From assembly GCA_958298945.1 (NCBI GenBank), contig OY282607.1, forward strand, positions 79,786,868-79,850,867: a stretch of DNA of 64,000 bases, read 5' to 3'. Origin of the DNA: Atherix ibis (taxonomy: Eukaryota > Arthropoda > Insecta > Diptera > Athericidae). The position numbers and the translations under genes are program-made. Position 1 is the stretch's first letter. Each line of letters starts with the position of its first letter. The notes under the pieces are model-generated. The model saw only the letters and a program-made list of their open reading frames with translations, was not told where the DNA came from and did no database searches. Of the stretch, positions 50,801 through 63,313 are shown in pieces.

Positions 50801-53773
50801 GTTTGGCATTTGTGATCAACGGAGTAAAGAGGGCGAGTCGATAACAGAAGCATTTCGTCTGGTACTATCCCGAAAGGTGGACTATCAATTTTGAACTTTT
50901 TCACTGAGCCTAGATTACTTCGGTGAGTCCAGTAAATATTTCTTGAGCCAAACACCGACCACGCAACATCATCATCGATCACCGTCATCGACACCGGATG
51001 ACGCAGTTTTATTCGGAATAAGTGCCGGAACGTGCCCTCGTAATTGGTGAATTCGATTTTGTTACCCTCTTGGTCTAACCAGAAGATTGTCTCCGATTCG
51101 GGATCCACTTTCATCTCAATGCCTTTAGTTCCTAATTGCTCCTCAAACAAATGACTATGAAAACCCCTACCATGGAGCGATTGCATATCGATGTGTGTAT
51201 TTCCAATTGATTTTAGAACAATAAACATTCTTCTAAAGATGGAAAATTCAAATTCAATTTCTTAGATATTGTTTCAGAGTTAAAAAAAAACTTTCTGATT
51301 TACCCTGTTTTTGGAATAACGGTCATCGCTATTGGTGTATCAGCGCCAGAGAAATGATGAACGATAGCCCGAACTTTTCTCTTCAATGAAATTACCTCCA
51401 CCGTATGGCGACTCGAATCAGACCAGTAAAGATTATTAGCCAGATGATCTAAAAACAGTTCATATTTAATTGATAATCTAGAATGTTGGTTATCTACATG
51501 GTGTCCATACCGAATGCAAGTGCTGAAACGTTACCCAAATCCGACTTGACCAAAACCTTGATGGATTTTGTTTTCGGATCGATTTCATAGATTATGTGTT
51601 GGTTATTGTCCGCAATAAATAAAGTACCCTGAATCGAGTTAAATGCCATTTTATGGATGTACATTGGCAACTGAATACCTTGAGCCGTAAGATGTCTCCC
51701 GAACGAAGTGTGCTTCATTTGGACGAGATAATTTCCCCAACCAACAAACAACGATTGTTTCTTCACTGTTTGCTTACATGTCAGCTGATCGACTCCGAGC
51801 GTCATTCCATCGGGACACCGACAGGTGAAGGTGTTGTTACTCGACAATAAGCACATGTGGGAGCACTTATGATTCAGACATGCGTGATTGGTTTTTTTTT
51901 GTAGTGCCGAGTGGTAGATATGAACGTCGTAGACCATAGAATCTTTTGCAACTATTGAGTGATGTTTTCCAGTGAACTTGTCGCATACATGAATGCTTTT
52001 CGTTTCCCAATCCGACCAGTAAATTTGATCCTCGAATACAGCGATGCTGTAGGGATGTTTGGCAATATCGCCGAGAACTATTTTTCGATCGGTACCATCT
52101 AACCGAACACTTTCTATAGTGCCTATTTTAGCATCGACCCAATATAACCGTTGATTGGGTATATCTAAAGACAGACCATTTGGCCAATGTACATCTTTGC
52201 TTACAAAAGCTTCGACGTCTTTACCATCCATGGACGCCTTTCCAACTATCGGCAATTGTCCCCAATCAGTCCAGAACAGAACACCCTTAGTCGGATATAA
52301 CGCAATTCCACGAGGCTGGTCCATATTATGAACAATCAAAACTGTACAATAATAGCCGTTATTTGTGCAAACGGCAATATGCTTTTGTAAATTATCCGAA
52401 AAATAAATGTTCTTTGTAAGCCAATCGACAGCAAGATCTTCGGGCGTCTCTAGTCCAGAGGTTAAAAGCACTTCTTGATGACTACCATCTTCGCGTGCTC
52501 GCACAATACTTTCGGACTGTTGTTGAATATCCGTCCAATATACGGAATATCCATCATAGGCTACTCCAATTACTTGTGACAGATTTTTGGCCACGTGGTA
52601 TAAGTGTCTCGATTGAAGATATATTCCGACGACCGTTTTCTGTGTTGTGTACAATAAAAGAGGCTCACCGCCTTGTACTTGGCACGTTCTGCCATCCTTC
52701 CGTAAACTGAATTTATCAGCGCAAGTACAATTATACGAACCATTAGTGTTAATGCAGCCTTGACTACAAATCCCATATATTTGGCACTCATCCACATCGA
52801 CACATAAATTCTTTTCCTGATCGAAGACAAATCCTTTTTCACAAACGCATTCGGGACCAGTTGGAAGCATAGTACAACGATGGGGGCAATTTTTATCAGT
52901 GCAAGCGGAGCTCGAAGTTTTGCAAAGCGTACTTTCATCACTGCCATCGTTACAATCCTTTCGTCCATCACAGACGTTCTCCAATAAAATACACGTTTTA
53001 TTATTTTTACATAAGAATCTATTATCTTGAAGCTTGCAATTCGTTACTAGTAGGATCAAAACAAAATAAATTCATTCAAAAAAAACAAGCGAAAACTGAA
53101 AATTGCATAAGAATTTTGGTTATAAATACTTACGACAACCGATTTCATCGCTATTGTCCCCGCAATCATCAAAATTATCACACATCCACTGTTTACTCGC
53201 AAGACATCGTTTGTTCTTGCACAAATATCCTTTACATCGTGTTTCTATTCCAATGCATCCAAGCGTTTCATCCGAATTATCGGCACAATCTTGTTTCCCA
53301 TCGCAGATCAAATCCAGAGGTATGCAAGTCTTGTCGCTGCAGGTGAACTCAAATTTATTGCAAGTGGCATGCACTATAGGCTTTCCAGATTCGGCACATT
53401 TTTTTTCATCGTCACCCATCGGACAGTTTTCAGTGCCATCACAAACGAATTCGTTCTTGATGCAAGTATGGTTATCCGCGCAAAGAAACCAATGCGGTTT
53501 CTCACACATTTTGTATTCTGTAATTAGTTAAGAGTTAAAAGTCTCATCGTCCCATCGAACCTAATCGATATGATGTAAAAAGTCTCCTGATACAATACCA
53601 CAAATTTTCTCATCAGAATGGTCCGGACAATCAGGTTTTAAATCGCAGACCAATTCTTTATTCACACAGGTACCATCGCTGCATTCGAATTCGCTATTAT
53701 CAGAGCAACGATTAGCATTGGCACTGAAGGCCACTAAACACCAAATTAGCAAAAATTTAAAGAATTCTGCCAT
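47821..53773 (-). CDS. yl: Yolk-protein/vitellogenin receptor (yolkless-type), copy A, intact
   Basis: Endocytic LDL-receptor-family protein predicted to take up yolk precursors at the oocyte surface. Eight coding exons: 53599-53773, 53134-53517, 51511-53046, 51304-51448, 50433-51232, 50105-50362, 48010-50039 and 47821-47943. All junctions are GT-AG and phases agree, giving 1,816 aa. Seen in order: signal peptide (about 1-20); LDLa 1-5 (about 22-228); EGF pair; first YWTD propeller (YWTD, FWTDW, YWVD, YWSDW); EGF; second propeller (YWSD, FWLD); EGF; LDLa 6-13 (about 948-1285, C..SDE..C); two EGF; third propeller; EGF; membrane helix about 1691-1715; 99-aa tail. The 5+8 LDLa layout is the known insect VgR pattern and argues against a lipophorin receptor, which has one cluster. 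The ATG follows a splice acceptor and a clear signal peptide. The tail has FHNPL (F1732) rather than a full NPxY/NPxF. Confidence 0.9.
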
Positions 53774-53840
53774 TCTGAAATGATAAAAGTTAGATAAAAG
53801 AAAAGAGCACGTGGATCCATGAGAAATTTTCTACTCATAC

Positions 53841-54060
53841 CTGAAAAGCACTCATTACGAGGTATCCACTTTACCTTTAATAGGAGAATTTATGAAAATC
53901 TCCCTTTACCTAGCCTTGGTTTCTGTTCAATTTTTGTTACAATTTATTTGGCAACGTTTTTTTTTAATACACACTAATTTCTTACACGGCAACAAAATCA
54001 ACTATTTTTTTTTTTTGGATAACACACACCGTACTAACAGGAAGACGACGACAAAGTAAC
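53841..54060 (-). other. Probable 5'UTR exon of copy A (3' end at 53841)
   Basis: On the minus strand a strong donor, TTTTCAG|GTATGAG, ends at 53841. A good acceptor, ATCATTTCAG|A, lies at 53775-53777, directly before the start codon. Together they imply a 66-bp intron (53775-53840) and a noncoding first exon extending upstream for an unknown distance. The outer limit given is a guess; no TATA box or initiator is convincing. Copy B keeps the acceptor but has lost the donor. Confidence 0.5.
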
Positions 54061-55858
54061 TAAATCCATACGAAAAGAGGTTTAACCAATTACCGTTAAT
54101 TACAGTTAATCCAAATTTTCCTTATTTAATTGTATATTTGTCTTTTTTTTGGTTATAGTATGGGTTTTGTACTAAAATTTGCTCGTACTTTTATAAAATT
54201 CTAAAAAAAAATTAATATTTTTCTAATATTAATTTCCTATTTTCATTTATTTTCACCCAAAATTACAACGATTTCATATCGAAACAGATCAAATCTTAAC
54301 ACCCAAATTTATATTATTTATCTCAATATATGTACTGAAAAAATATTTCATTTCAAAAATAATTATCGTTAAAAATTATAGTTAATTGAATAAATATAAT
54401 TTAATTGCAAAGTTTAAAAAAAGAAATATTTTGTTCAACAATAAATTAGTAAAACATTACAAATGCATTTGTTAGAATTGAGGAGGCCAACAAGAAATAC
54501 TAGAATACATATACTAATTTGCTTTTGATTGAAAGTATTTAACATATAATATGAATAGTTTACTGTTATCTATCTACATAAAATAGAAGAAAATTCTTTT
54601 AGATCATGGAATTTGTAGTGTTTAAAGGAACTTACAGAGCTTTAGAACAAATACAAAGAGAACTTAATAACTGAAAAACCATAAAACAAATAATAAAAAT
54701 ACTTAAATAATAGTATTCAATTAGTTAAATATTTACTAATTATATAATTAAATAATAGTCGATTGGATCAAATTTTTTCTTCAAAAATTCTTATAGAAAT
54801 AAAAACCATTCAAATGTTGTTCAAAGAGCGATTGTTCTATGTCAAAGAAAATAACAATTAATCAATGGTAAAGCTTTAAAAGTAATATAAAAATAAATAT
54901 TAATATTTTTTTATAGTAATATAATATGACTATTTAAAAGAAAAAACTAGAAAACGATTAATAATGTAGAAAATGTTTTCCAATAGTTTTCAGTAAACCG
55001 TACAAATGTTTAGTTTAAGATTCGGATTTTATGGGAGTCACACGAATGAGAAGGTTGTCATTTTTTTTTTATTAAAAAGAACGATTTATATATTTGTTTA
55101 TTTATTTATGTGATAATAAAATATAGACTAAATTAAGTAACAAAATTATGGTTTTTTTTTTATAAAATATTGATTCAGATACTATTGCACTTTTTAAAAG
55201 AACAAACATTAACTATTGATTGAACACAACTTAAACTGGTATCGTTCTTTATACGTGTATATTTTTCGGTAATTTTTATAAAATAAATATCTTCTTTTAT
55301 GCTTAAATAATTTGAATGATATTGAAATGCTATTCGAGTAGTGACTAAACTGAAGAAAAAAAAATATTATTTCAAAATGTAAGAGTTTTCCTGATTTTAG
55401 TATCAGCAAAACACCTACATTTTTTTTTTAAGTTTCACATACAATCACATTTCTATAAGTGTTATAAAATTATAAAATTTCGGCCAAAATTTCTAAAAAC
55501 TAGTAGAAATTAATAATAATTAAAGAAATTATTGTGCAGTGTTTTAACAATAATAACTGTTACATTTTTTATTAATGAAAATGTTATTATTCTTTTATTT
55601 TTCCATTGCAAATAATTAGTTCTATTTATTCGAAGTTGTCACAAAGTGGTTTGGAGAGAAGCTTGGGCAAAAAGTTGTATCGCAGATAATTGCTACTCAG
55701 TGTATTCACTATTTAGGTTATAGAACTACTGGAGGCCACTGCCCAAAAATGGTGCCTACTTATTTTCAAAAAAACATTCACAAAAACGAATAACATAGAA
55801 TTGCAAAATTATAGATTTTTGTGTCTGACACAAGACTTCATTAATATACATAATAAAT
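53842..55858. other. Upstream flank of copy A, noncoding
   Basis: Very AT-rich DNA with many short ORFs and none convincing. Most of it (from about 54220) is repeated upstream of copy B. The part nearest the gene (about 53836-54219) is unique to copy A and includes the 5'UTR donor. Because of the tandem arrangement this is also the region immediately downstream of copy B. Confidence 0.6.
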
Positions 55859-55874
55859 CGAACAACGTGCATAT

Positions 55875-58800
55875 TTAATTTGCTGACTCATTGTCTGTGT
55901 CATCGGATTTATTTTTCGGAGCTTTTGTTTTGAAAAAAGCTAAGAAGGATTCCTATAGATTAAAAATAAATAAAGATTTCCGAGGTTTGTAAATGAAGAT
56001 TTTTTGAAGATTCAGATAAAACAACTTACCAATCCGATCTCTCGACGATTTTGCTTAGTGCCAGACTCTATGGTGGGCAGAGTTCGACACATTTTCACTT
56101 CGTTCTGATCTATTCGTCCAGGATGTCCTGCATTCGGTGTAGCCCTAATTAATGGGTTATGGAAATGCATGCTGATATTAAGTTCACCGTGTCTATATCG
56201 CTTTCTATATGAGATGTAAACGAGTAGACCAGCTAAAATGAGTCCCATCGTTCCTAAGCAAACGCCTAGAATTATGCCCGAAGATGATTCGCGGTCTTCA
56301 GTGCTTTTAGAGTGCACGATTGCATCTCTGCTTCCAACTCCTTTGGTGTTAGTTTCAGCGCACTCAACTCCTGGTTGGGTGTGTTCGCCCATATGGCATA
56401 TGCACTTTGGTGCAAGATCAGCCTGGACACATAGAAATGAGCATTTGGACGCTTCACAAACATTTGTTACGTTCTTCTGCCATCTTGCGCCTACAATAAC
56501 TACATCGGCTACATTGTAAACATTGAGATTAATGGTTTTGCAGATTTTTTCACCATAAATCGAACATTTTGCTGCAACTCCAACGCCTGTATTCACTATG
56601 AAAGCAGTATTCTCAAAAATGCTCAATCCTGACGGGTTAATTATAATATTTTTATTCTTTACCAGAATTTTTGGATCACCACCTTCATAACTAACTGCTT
56701 GCAATGTATTTGTGGTGCGGTCTGTGTAATATAAAATTTTCTTATATGTATCACACTCAAGAGCAGTAACGTAAAGAGCTTTCTTGATTAGAACGTTTGG
56801 CTGTGATCCGTCCATTGAGTTTTTGTATATAATCGTTTGTGGACGTCCGTATGCCCAAAAATGCATTACTGAGTAAAACAGATATCGATTAGTTCCATCA
56901 ACTGCCAATGATTTCACTTTATCCTTTGGTTTAAATTTGACAATCTGAGCACAAGCAGACTTCGAGGCGAAATAGCATACATTTATCGATGACGTCTCCG
57001 AATGATCTATAAAATATATATTGTTGGTGATCCAGTCAACAGAAAGTTTCGACGGTCTGCCTATATCGGATATTTGCCTGGTACGACCATTTCGTAGGTC
57101 AAACTCGAAAATTGATTCTTCCTCCTTAACGGCTATGTATGCTTTCTGCTGTTGAATGTTTACATCGAAACCATTAATACGTGTCTCATTGGTTGACCAT
57201 AGAATTTGTAGCGAATTGGGATGATCGCTTAATTTACGGATTTGATTGAACGTACTGAACAACATGTAGCGATCACTGGCTATGGATTTACACTTAACTT
57301 TGTCGGCTCTGAGCATAAAGCCTGGATAGCAACTACAACGATATGAACCGATTATGTTCTCACAGATTTGGGAGCATGGATCAAATTCGCGACACTCATT
57401 AATATCCTTGCAAGTTTTCTTATCGCTTCCGAGTTGATAGCCATCGTTGCAACTGCAAATGCGGCCATGCGGTGTTGGTGTGCACTTTTGATGGCACGGG
57501 TGATTCTGACACGCTGTTTTGCACATTTCCGTCTCATCAGCAGCAGTTTCACAGTCCTTGTGACCATCACAAACCCTCAAATAGTCAATGCAGGTACCGT
57601 CCTTACACTGGAACATATTGTCCTTGCAATCAGTTGCAAATATATTATGCAATGTTGCGTTGTATTTTTTGCAATCAATTTCATCGCTTCCATCGTTGCA
57701 ATCCTTTTGGTTATCGCATCGGAACTCTTTGTGAATGCATTCCTTTGAGCTTTTACATTGGAATTCGTTGATACTACAGCTCGTGCAGTCTACTTCGTCT
57801 TCACCCCGTGGACATTCAGCAGTTCCATTGCACTTTACTGCAATATCTAAACACAATGTTGGCTTTGAAGCACATTGAAATTTCTTTGGATTGCCTGTTT
57901 TATCTTCCATATCTTCACACTCGACTATTGCGTCTTTATTACTGCAGTTAAGTTCATCGGAATCGTCTCCACAATCAAAATTACCATCGCAAACGAGCTG
58001 TTTATCGATACAGTGGCCCAATTTACATTCGAAAAAACCTTCACCACATTTGTGTTCAACTAGATCGGGGATCAAATATTTACAATTAGTTGAGTTTAAA
58101 TAATTAATCAGAATAATCTAGTACCGCTTTTATCATGCTCATCTGATCCATCACTACAATCCAAGCCTCCATCGCATGGTGCACATATATGCTCATCAGA
58201 ACCGTCTCCACAGTCATTAAACCCATCACAGAGAGTTGTTAAGTCGACACATCTTCCATTGGCACATGCATGCTGGTATTTGTGACATTTTGTTTTGTGA
58301 TCTGTAATAAATTTCCACCCATAATTTCGAAGTAATTGCGATGGAAAGTAACTTTAGATGACTTCACTTACCAAAATTATTGCAATCTTCTTCATCGGAC
58401 TTGTCCTTACAATTGACGTTATGGTCACAACGGAACCGTGAGTGAATACATTGGGTACCATCGCGACATGTAAATTCATCGAAATTGCACATTTTCGGCA
58501 ATTGTTCATGAAGATAGAGCATACACTCGTTTTCATCAGATCCATCTACACAGTCCATAGCACCGTCACATCTACGCCACGCAGTAAGACACTCGCCTGA
58601 TTTACAACGTAATTCACAATCCAGTGCGTCTATGCACGATATATTTTTTGCATCTTTGAATACCAAACCTGATGGACACAGACATCCTGACGAGAAGCTT
58701 CCCAGAGAAACACAAATGTGAGAACAGCCGCCATTATCCGTTTGGCATTTGTGATCAACGGAGTAAAGAGGGCGAGTCGATAACAGAAGCATTTCGTCTG

Positions 58801-61712
58801 GTACTATCCCGAAAGGTGGACTATCAATTTTAAACTTTTTCACTGAGCCTAGATTACTTCGGTGAGTCCAGTAAATTTTTCTTGAGCCAAACACCGACCA
58901 CGCAACATCATCATCGATCACCGTCATCGACACCGGATGACGCAGTTTTATTCGGAATAAGTGCCGGAACGTGCCCTCGTAATTGGTGAATTCGATTTTG
59001 TTACCCTCTTGGTCTAACCAGAAGACTGTCTCCGATTCGGGATCCACTTTCATCTCAATGCCTTTAGTTCCTAATTGCTCCTCAAACAAATGACTATGAA
59101 AACCCCTACCATGGAGTGATTGCATATCGATGTGTGTATTTCCAATTGATTTTAGAACAATAAACATTCTTCTAAAGATGGAAAATTCAAATTCAATTTC
59201 TTAGATATTGTTTCAGAGTTAAACAAAATTTTCTTGATTACCCTGCTTTTGGAATAACAGTCATCGCTATTGGTGTATAAGCACCAGAGAAATGATGAAC
59301 GATAGCCCGAACTTTTCTATTCAATGAGATTACCTCCACCGTATGGCGAATCGAATCAGACCAGTAAAGATTATTAGCCAGATGATCTGAAAACAATTCA
59401 TATTTAATTGGGAATCTAGAATGTTGGTTATCTACATGGTGTCCATACCAAATGCAAGTGCTGAAACGTTACCCAAATCCGACTTGACCAAAACCTTGAT
59501 GGATTTTGTTTTCGGATCGATTTCATAGATTATGTGTTGGTTATTGTCCGCAATAAATAAAGTACCCTGAATCGAGTTAAATGCCATTTTATGGATGTAC
59601 ATTGGCAACTGAATACTTTGAGCCGTAAGATGTCTCCCGAACGAAGTGTGCTTCATTTGGACGAGATAATTTCCCCAACCAACAAACAACGATTGTTTCT
59701 TCACTGTTTGCTTACATGTCAGCTGATCGACTCCTAGCGCCATTCCATCGGGACACCGACAGGTGAAGGTGTTGTTACGCGACAATAAGCACATGTGGGA
59801 GCATTTATGATTCAGACATGCGTGATTGGTTTTTTTTTGTAGTGCCGAATGGTAGATATGAACGTCGTAGACCATAGAATCTTTTGCAACTATTGAGTGA
59901 TGTTTTCCAGTGAACTTGTCGCATACATGAATGCTTTTCGTTTCCCAATCCGACCAGTAAATTTGATCCTCGAATACAGCGATGCTGTAGGGATGTTTGG
60001 CAATATCGCCGAGAACTATTTGTCGATCGGTACCATCTAACCGAACACTTTCTATAGTGCCTATTTTAGCATCGACCCAATATAACCGTTGATTGGGTAT
60101 ATCTAAAGACAGACCATTTGGCCAATGTACATCTTTGCTTACAAAAGCTTCGACGTCTTTACCATCCATGGACGCCTTTCCAACTATCGGCAATTGTCCC
60201 CAATCAGTCCAGAACAGAACACCCTTAGTCGGATATAACGCAATTCCACGAGGCTGGTCCATATTATGAACAATCAAAACTGTACAATAATAGCCGTTAT
60301 TTGTGCAAACGGCAATATGCTTTTGTAAATTATCCGAAAAATAAATGTTCTTTGTAAGCCAATCGACAGCAAGATCTTCGGGCGTCTCTAGTCCAGAGGT
60401 TAAAAGCACTTCTTGATGACTACCATCTTCGCGTGCTCGCACAATACTTTCGGACTGTTGTTGAATATCCGTCCAATATACGGAATATCCATCATAGGCT
60501 ACTCCAATTACTTGTGACAGATTTTTGGCCACGTGGTATAAGTGTCTCGATTGAAGATATATTCCGACGACCGTTTTCTGTGTTGTGTACAATAAAAGAG
60601 GCTCACCGCCTTGTACTTGGCACGTTCTGCCATCCTTCCGTAAACTGAATTTATCAGCGCAAGTACAATTATACGAACCATTAGTGTTGATGCAGCCTTG
60701 ACTACAGATCCCATATATTTGGCACTCATCCACATCGACACATAAATTCTTTTCCTGATCGAAGACAAATCCTTTTTCACAAACGCATTCGGGACCAGTT
60801 GGAAGCATAGTACAACGATGGGGGCAATTTTTATTTGTGCAAGCGGAGCTCGAAGTCTTGCAAAGCGTACTTTCATCACTGCCATCGTTACAATCCTTTC
60901 GTCCATCACAGACGTTCTCCAATAAAATACACGTTTTATTATTTTTACATAAGAATCTATTATCTTGAAGCTTGCAATTCGTTACTAGTAGGATCAAAAC
61001 AAAATAAATCCATTTAAAAAAAAACAAGCGAAAACTGAAAATTGCATAAGAATTTTGGTTATAAATACTTACGACAACCGATTTCGTCGCTATTGTCTCC
61101 GCAATCATCAAAATTATCACACATCCACTGTTTACTCGCAAGACATCGTTTGTTCTTGCACAAATATCCTTTACATCGTGTTTCTATTCCAATACAGCCA
61201 AGCGTTTCATCCGAATTATCAGCACAATCTTGTTTCCCATCGCAGATCAAATCCAGAGGTATGCAAGTCTTGTCGCAGCAGGTAAACTCAAATTTATTGC
61301 AAGTGGTATGCACTATAGGCTTTCCAGATTCGGCACATTTTTTTTCATCGTCACCCATCGGACAGTTTTCAGTGCCATCACAAACGAATTCGTTCTTGAT
61401 CCAAGTATGGTTATCCGCGCAAAGAAACCAATGCGGTTTCTCACACATTTTGTATTCTGTAATTAGTTAAGAGTTAAAAGTCTCATCATCCCATCGAACC
61501 TAATCGATATGATGTAAAAAGTCTCCTGATACAATACCACAGATTTTCTCATCAGAATGGTCCGGACAATCAGGTTTTAAATCGCAGACCAATTCTATAT
61601 TCACACAGGTACCATCGCCGCATTCGAATTCGCTATTATCAGAGCAACGATTAGCATTGGCACTGAAGGCCACTAAACACCAAATTAGCAAAAATTTAAG
61701 GAACTCTGCCAT
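55875..61712 (-). CDS. yl: Yolk-protein/vitellogenin receptor, copy B, altered tandem duplicate
   Basis: Direct duplicate of copy A with the same eight exons: 61538-61712, 61073-61456, 59449-60984, 59242-59386, 58372-59171, 58125-58301, 56030-58059 and 55875-55952. The joined frame is open for 1,774 aa with GT-AG junctions. Most exons differ from copy A at only a few residues. Key differences: a Cys in LDLa 2 is Trp (NHTWIKNE) and LDLa 3 gains a Cys (FTCCDK). LDLa 6 is heavily changed. Exon 6 lacks 81 bp, removing most of LDLa 9, and its last Cys is Ser (HDKSG). The last exon runs into the duplication junction and stops after NESAN, losing 16 tail residues. The 5'UTR exon region is missing. 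The 61712 start matches copy A; an upstream in-frame ATG at 61784 also exists. It may be expressed, neofunctionalised or a young pseudogene; the sequence cannot decide. Confidence 0.8.
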
Positions 61713-62104
61713 TCTGAAACGATAGAGGTTAGATAAGAGAAAGGGGCACGTGGACCATGAGAAATTTTCTACTTCTTTCTTCAATTAATTTTCTATAAAT
61801 AATTTTCAATTATTTTCACCTAAAATTACAACAATTTCATGTTGAAACAGTTTAAATCTTAACACCCAAATGTATATTTTTATCTAAGTATATGTACTCA
61901 AAAAATATTTTATTTCAAATATAATTATCGTTAAATATAATTTAATTGCAAAATTTAAAAAAAAGCCCAGCCCAGCCAGCCGCCGCCCATCAAAAAAATA
62001 TTTTTTTCAACAATAAATTAGTAAAACATTACAAATGCATTTGTTAGAATTGAGGAGGACCAACAAGAAATACTATAATACATATACTAATTTGCTTTTG
62101 ATTA

Positions 62105-62218
62105 AAAGTATTTAACATATAATATCAATATTTTACTGTTATCTATCTACGTAAAATAGAAGGATATTTTACGTAGATAGATAACTGTAAACTATTGATA
62201 TTATATGTTAAATACTTT
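62105..62218. repeat. Near-perfect palindrome, 54-bp arms, 6-nt loop
   Basis: Arms 62105-62158 and 62165-62218 are reverse complements with two mismatches around the loop GAAGGA. Unit A has only one arm at the matching place (near 54530-54590). The second arm is therefore a local inverted duplication made after the segmental duplication, or lost from unit A. Confidence 0.85.
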
Positions 62219-63313
62219 CTTTTAGATAATGGAATTTGTACTGTTTAAAAGAACTTGACAAATTTTAGAACAAATGCAAAGAGAATTATTAATTAAACAA
62301 CACAAAACAAATAATGAAAATACTTAAATAATAGTATTCAATTAGTTAAATATTTACTAATTATATAATTAAATAATAGTCGATTGGATCAAATTTTTTC
62401 TTCAAAAATTCTTATAGAAATGAAAACTATTCAAATGTTGGTCAAAGAGCGATTGTTCTATGTCAAAGAAAATAACAATTAATCAATGGTAAAGCTTTAA
62501 AAGTAATATAAAAATAAATATTAATAATTTTTTTAAGTAATATAATATGACTATTTAAAAAAAACTAGAAAACGAATAATAATGTAGAAAATGTTTTCCA
62601 ATAGTTTTCAGTAAACCGCACAAATGTTTAGTTTAAGATTCGGTTTTTATGTGAGTCACACAATTGAGAAGGTTGATTCACTTTTTTTTTTATTAAAAAG
62701 AAAGATTTATTATTTGTTCACTTATTTATACGACAAAACCAATTAATTTTGACTAAAGTATAGACTAAATTAAGTAACAAAATTATTTTTTTTTTTTATA
62801 AAATATTGATTCAAAAACTATACTTTTTAAAAGAATAAACATTAAGTATTGATTGAACACAATTTAAACTGGTCTCGTTCTTTATATATTTTTCGGTAAT
62901 TTTTATAAAATAAATATCTTCTTTTATGCTTAAATAATTTGAATGAGATTCAAATGCTTTTTGAGTAGTGACTAAACTGAGAAAAGCAATATTATTTCAA
63001 AATGTAGGAGTTTTCCTGATTTTAGTATCAGCAAAACTCCTACATTTTTTTTTTAGTTTTACATACAATCACATTTCTAAAAGTATTATAAAATTTCGGC
63101 CAAAATTTCTAAAAACTAGTACAAATTAATAATTTCTAAATAAATTATTGTGCAGTGTTTTAACAATAATAACTGTTCCATTTTTTATTAATGAAAATGT
63201 TATTATTCTTTCATTTTTCCATTGCAAATAATTAGTTTAAGTTATTCGAAGTTGTCACAAAGTGGTTTGGAGACAAGCTTGGGAAAAAAGTTGTGCCACA
63301 GATAACTGCTTAC

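Larger units (their letters stand above)
47871..55858. repeat. Tandem segmental duplication, unit A
   Basis: Starts inside the last exon of receptor copy A (TTGCTGACTCATTG) and ends at CATAATAAAT. It contains copy A apart from the last 50 bases of its CDS, plus about 2.1 kb of upstream DNA. It is near-identical in coding exons to unit B, and less so in the flank. Unit A alone keeps the sequence on both sides of the breakpoints that encodes the full tail, so its left end is probably the original locus. Confidence 0.9.

Noticed and set aside
53103..53531. Plus-strand ORF of 142 codons (and its twin at 61042-61470)
   Set aside because: Antisense shadow of receptor exon 2 and an intron; the sense strand has LDLa modules and proper splice sites.
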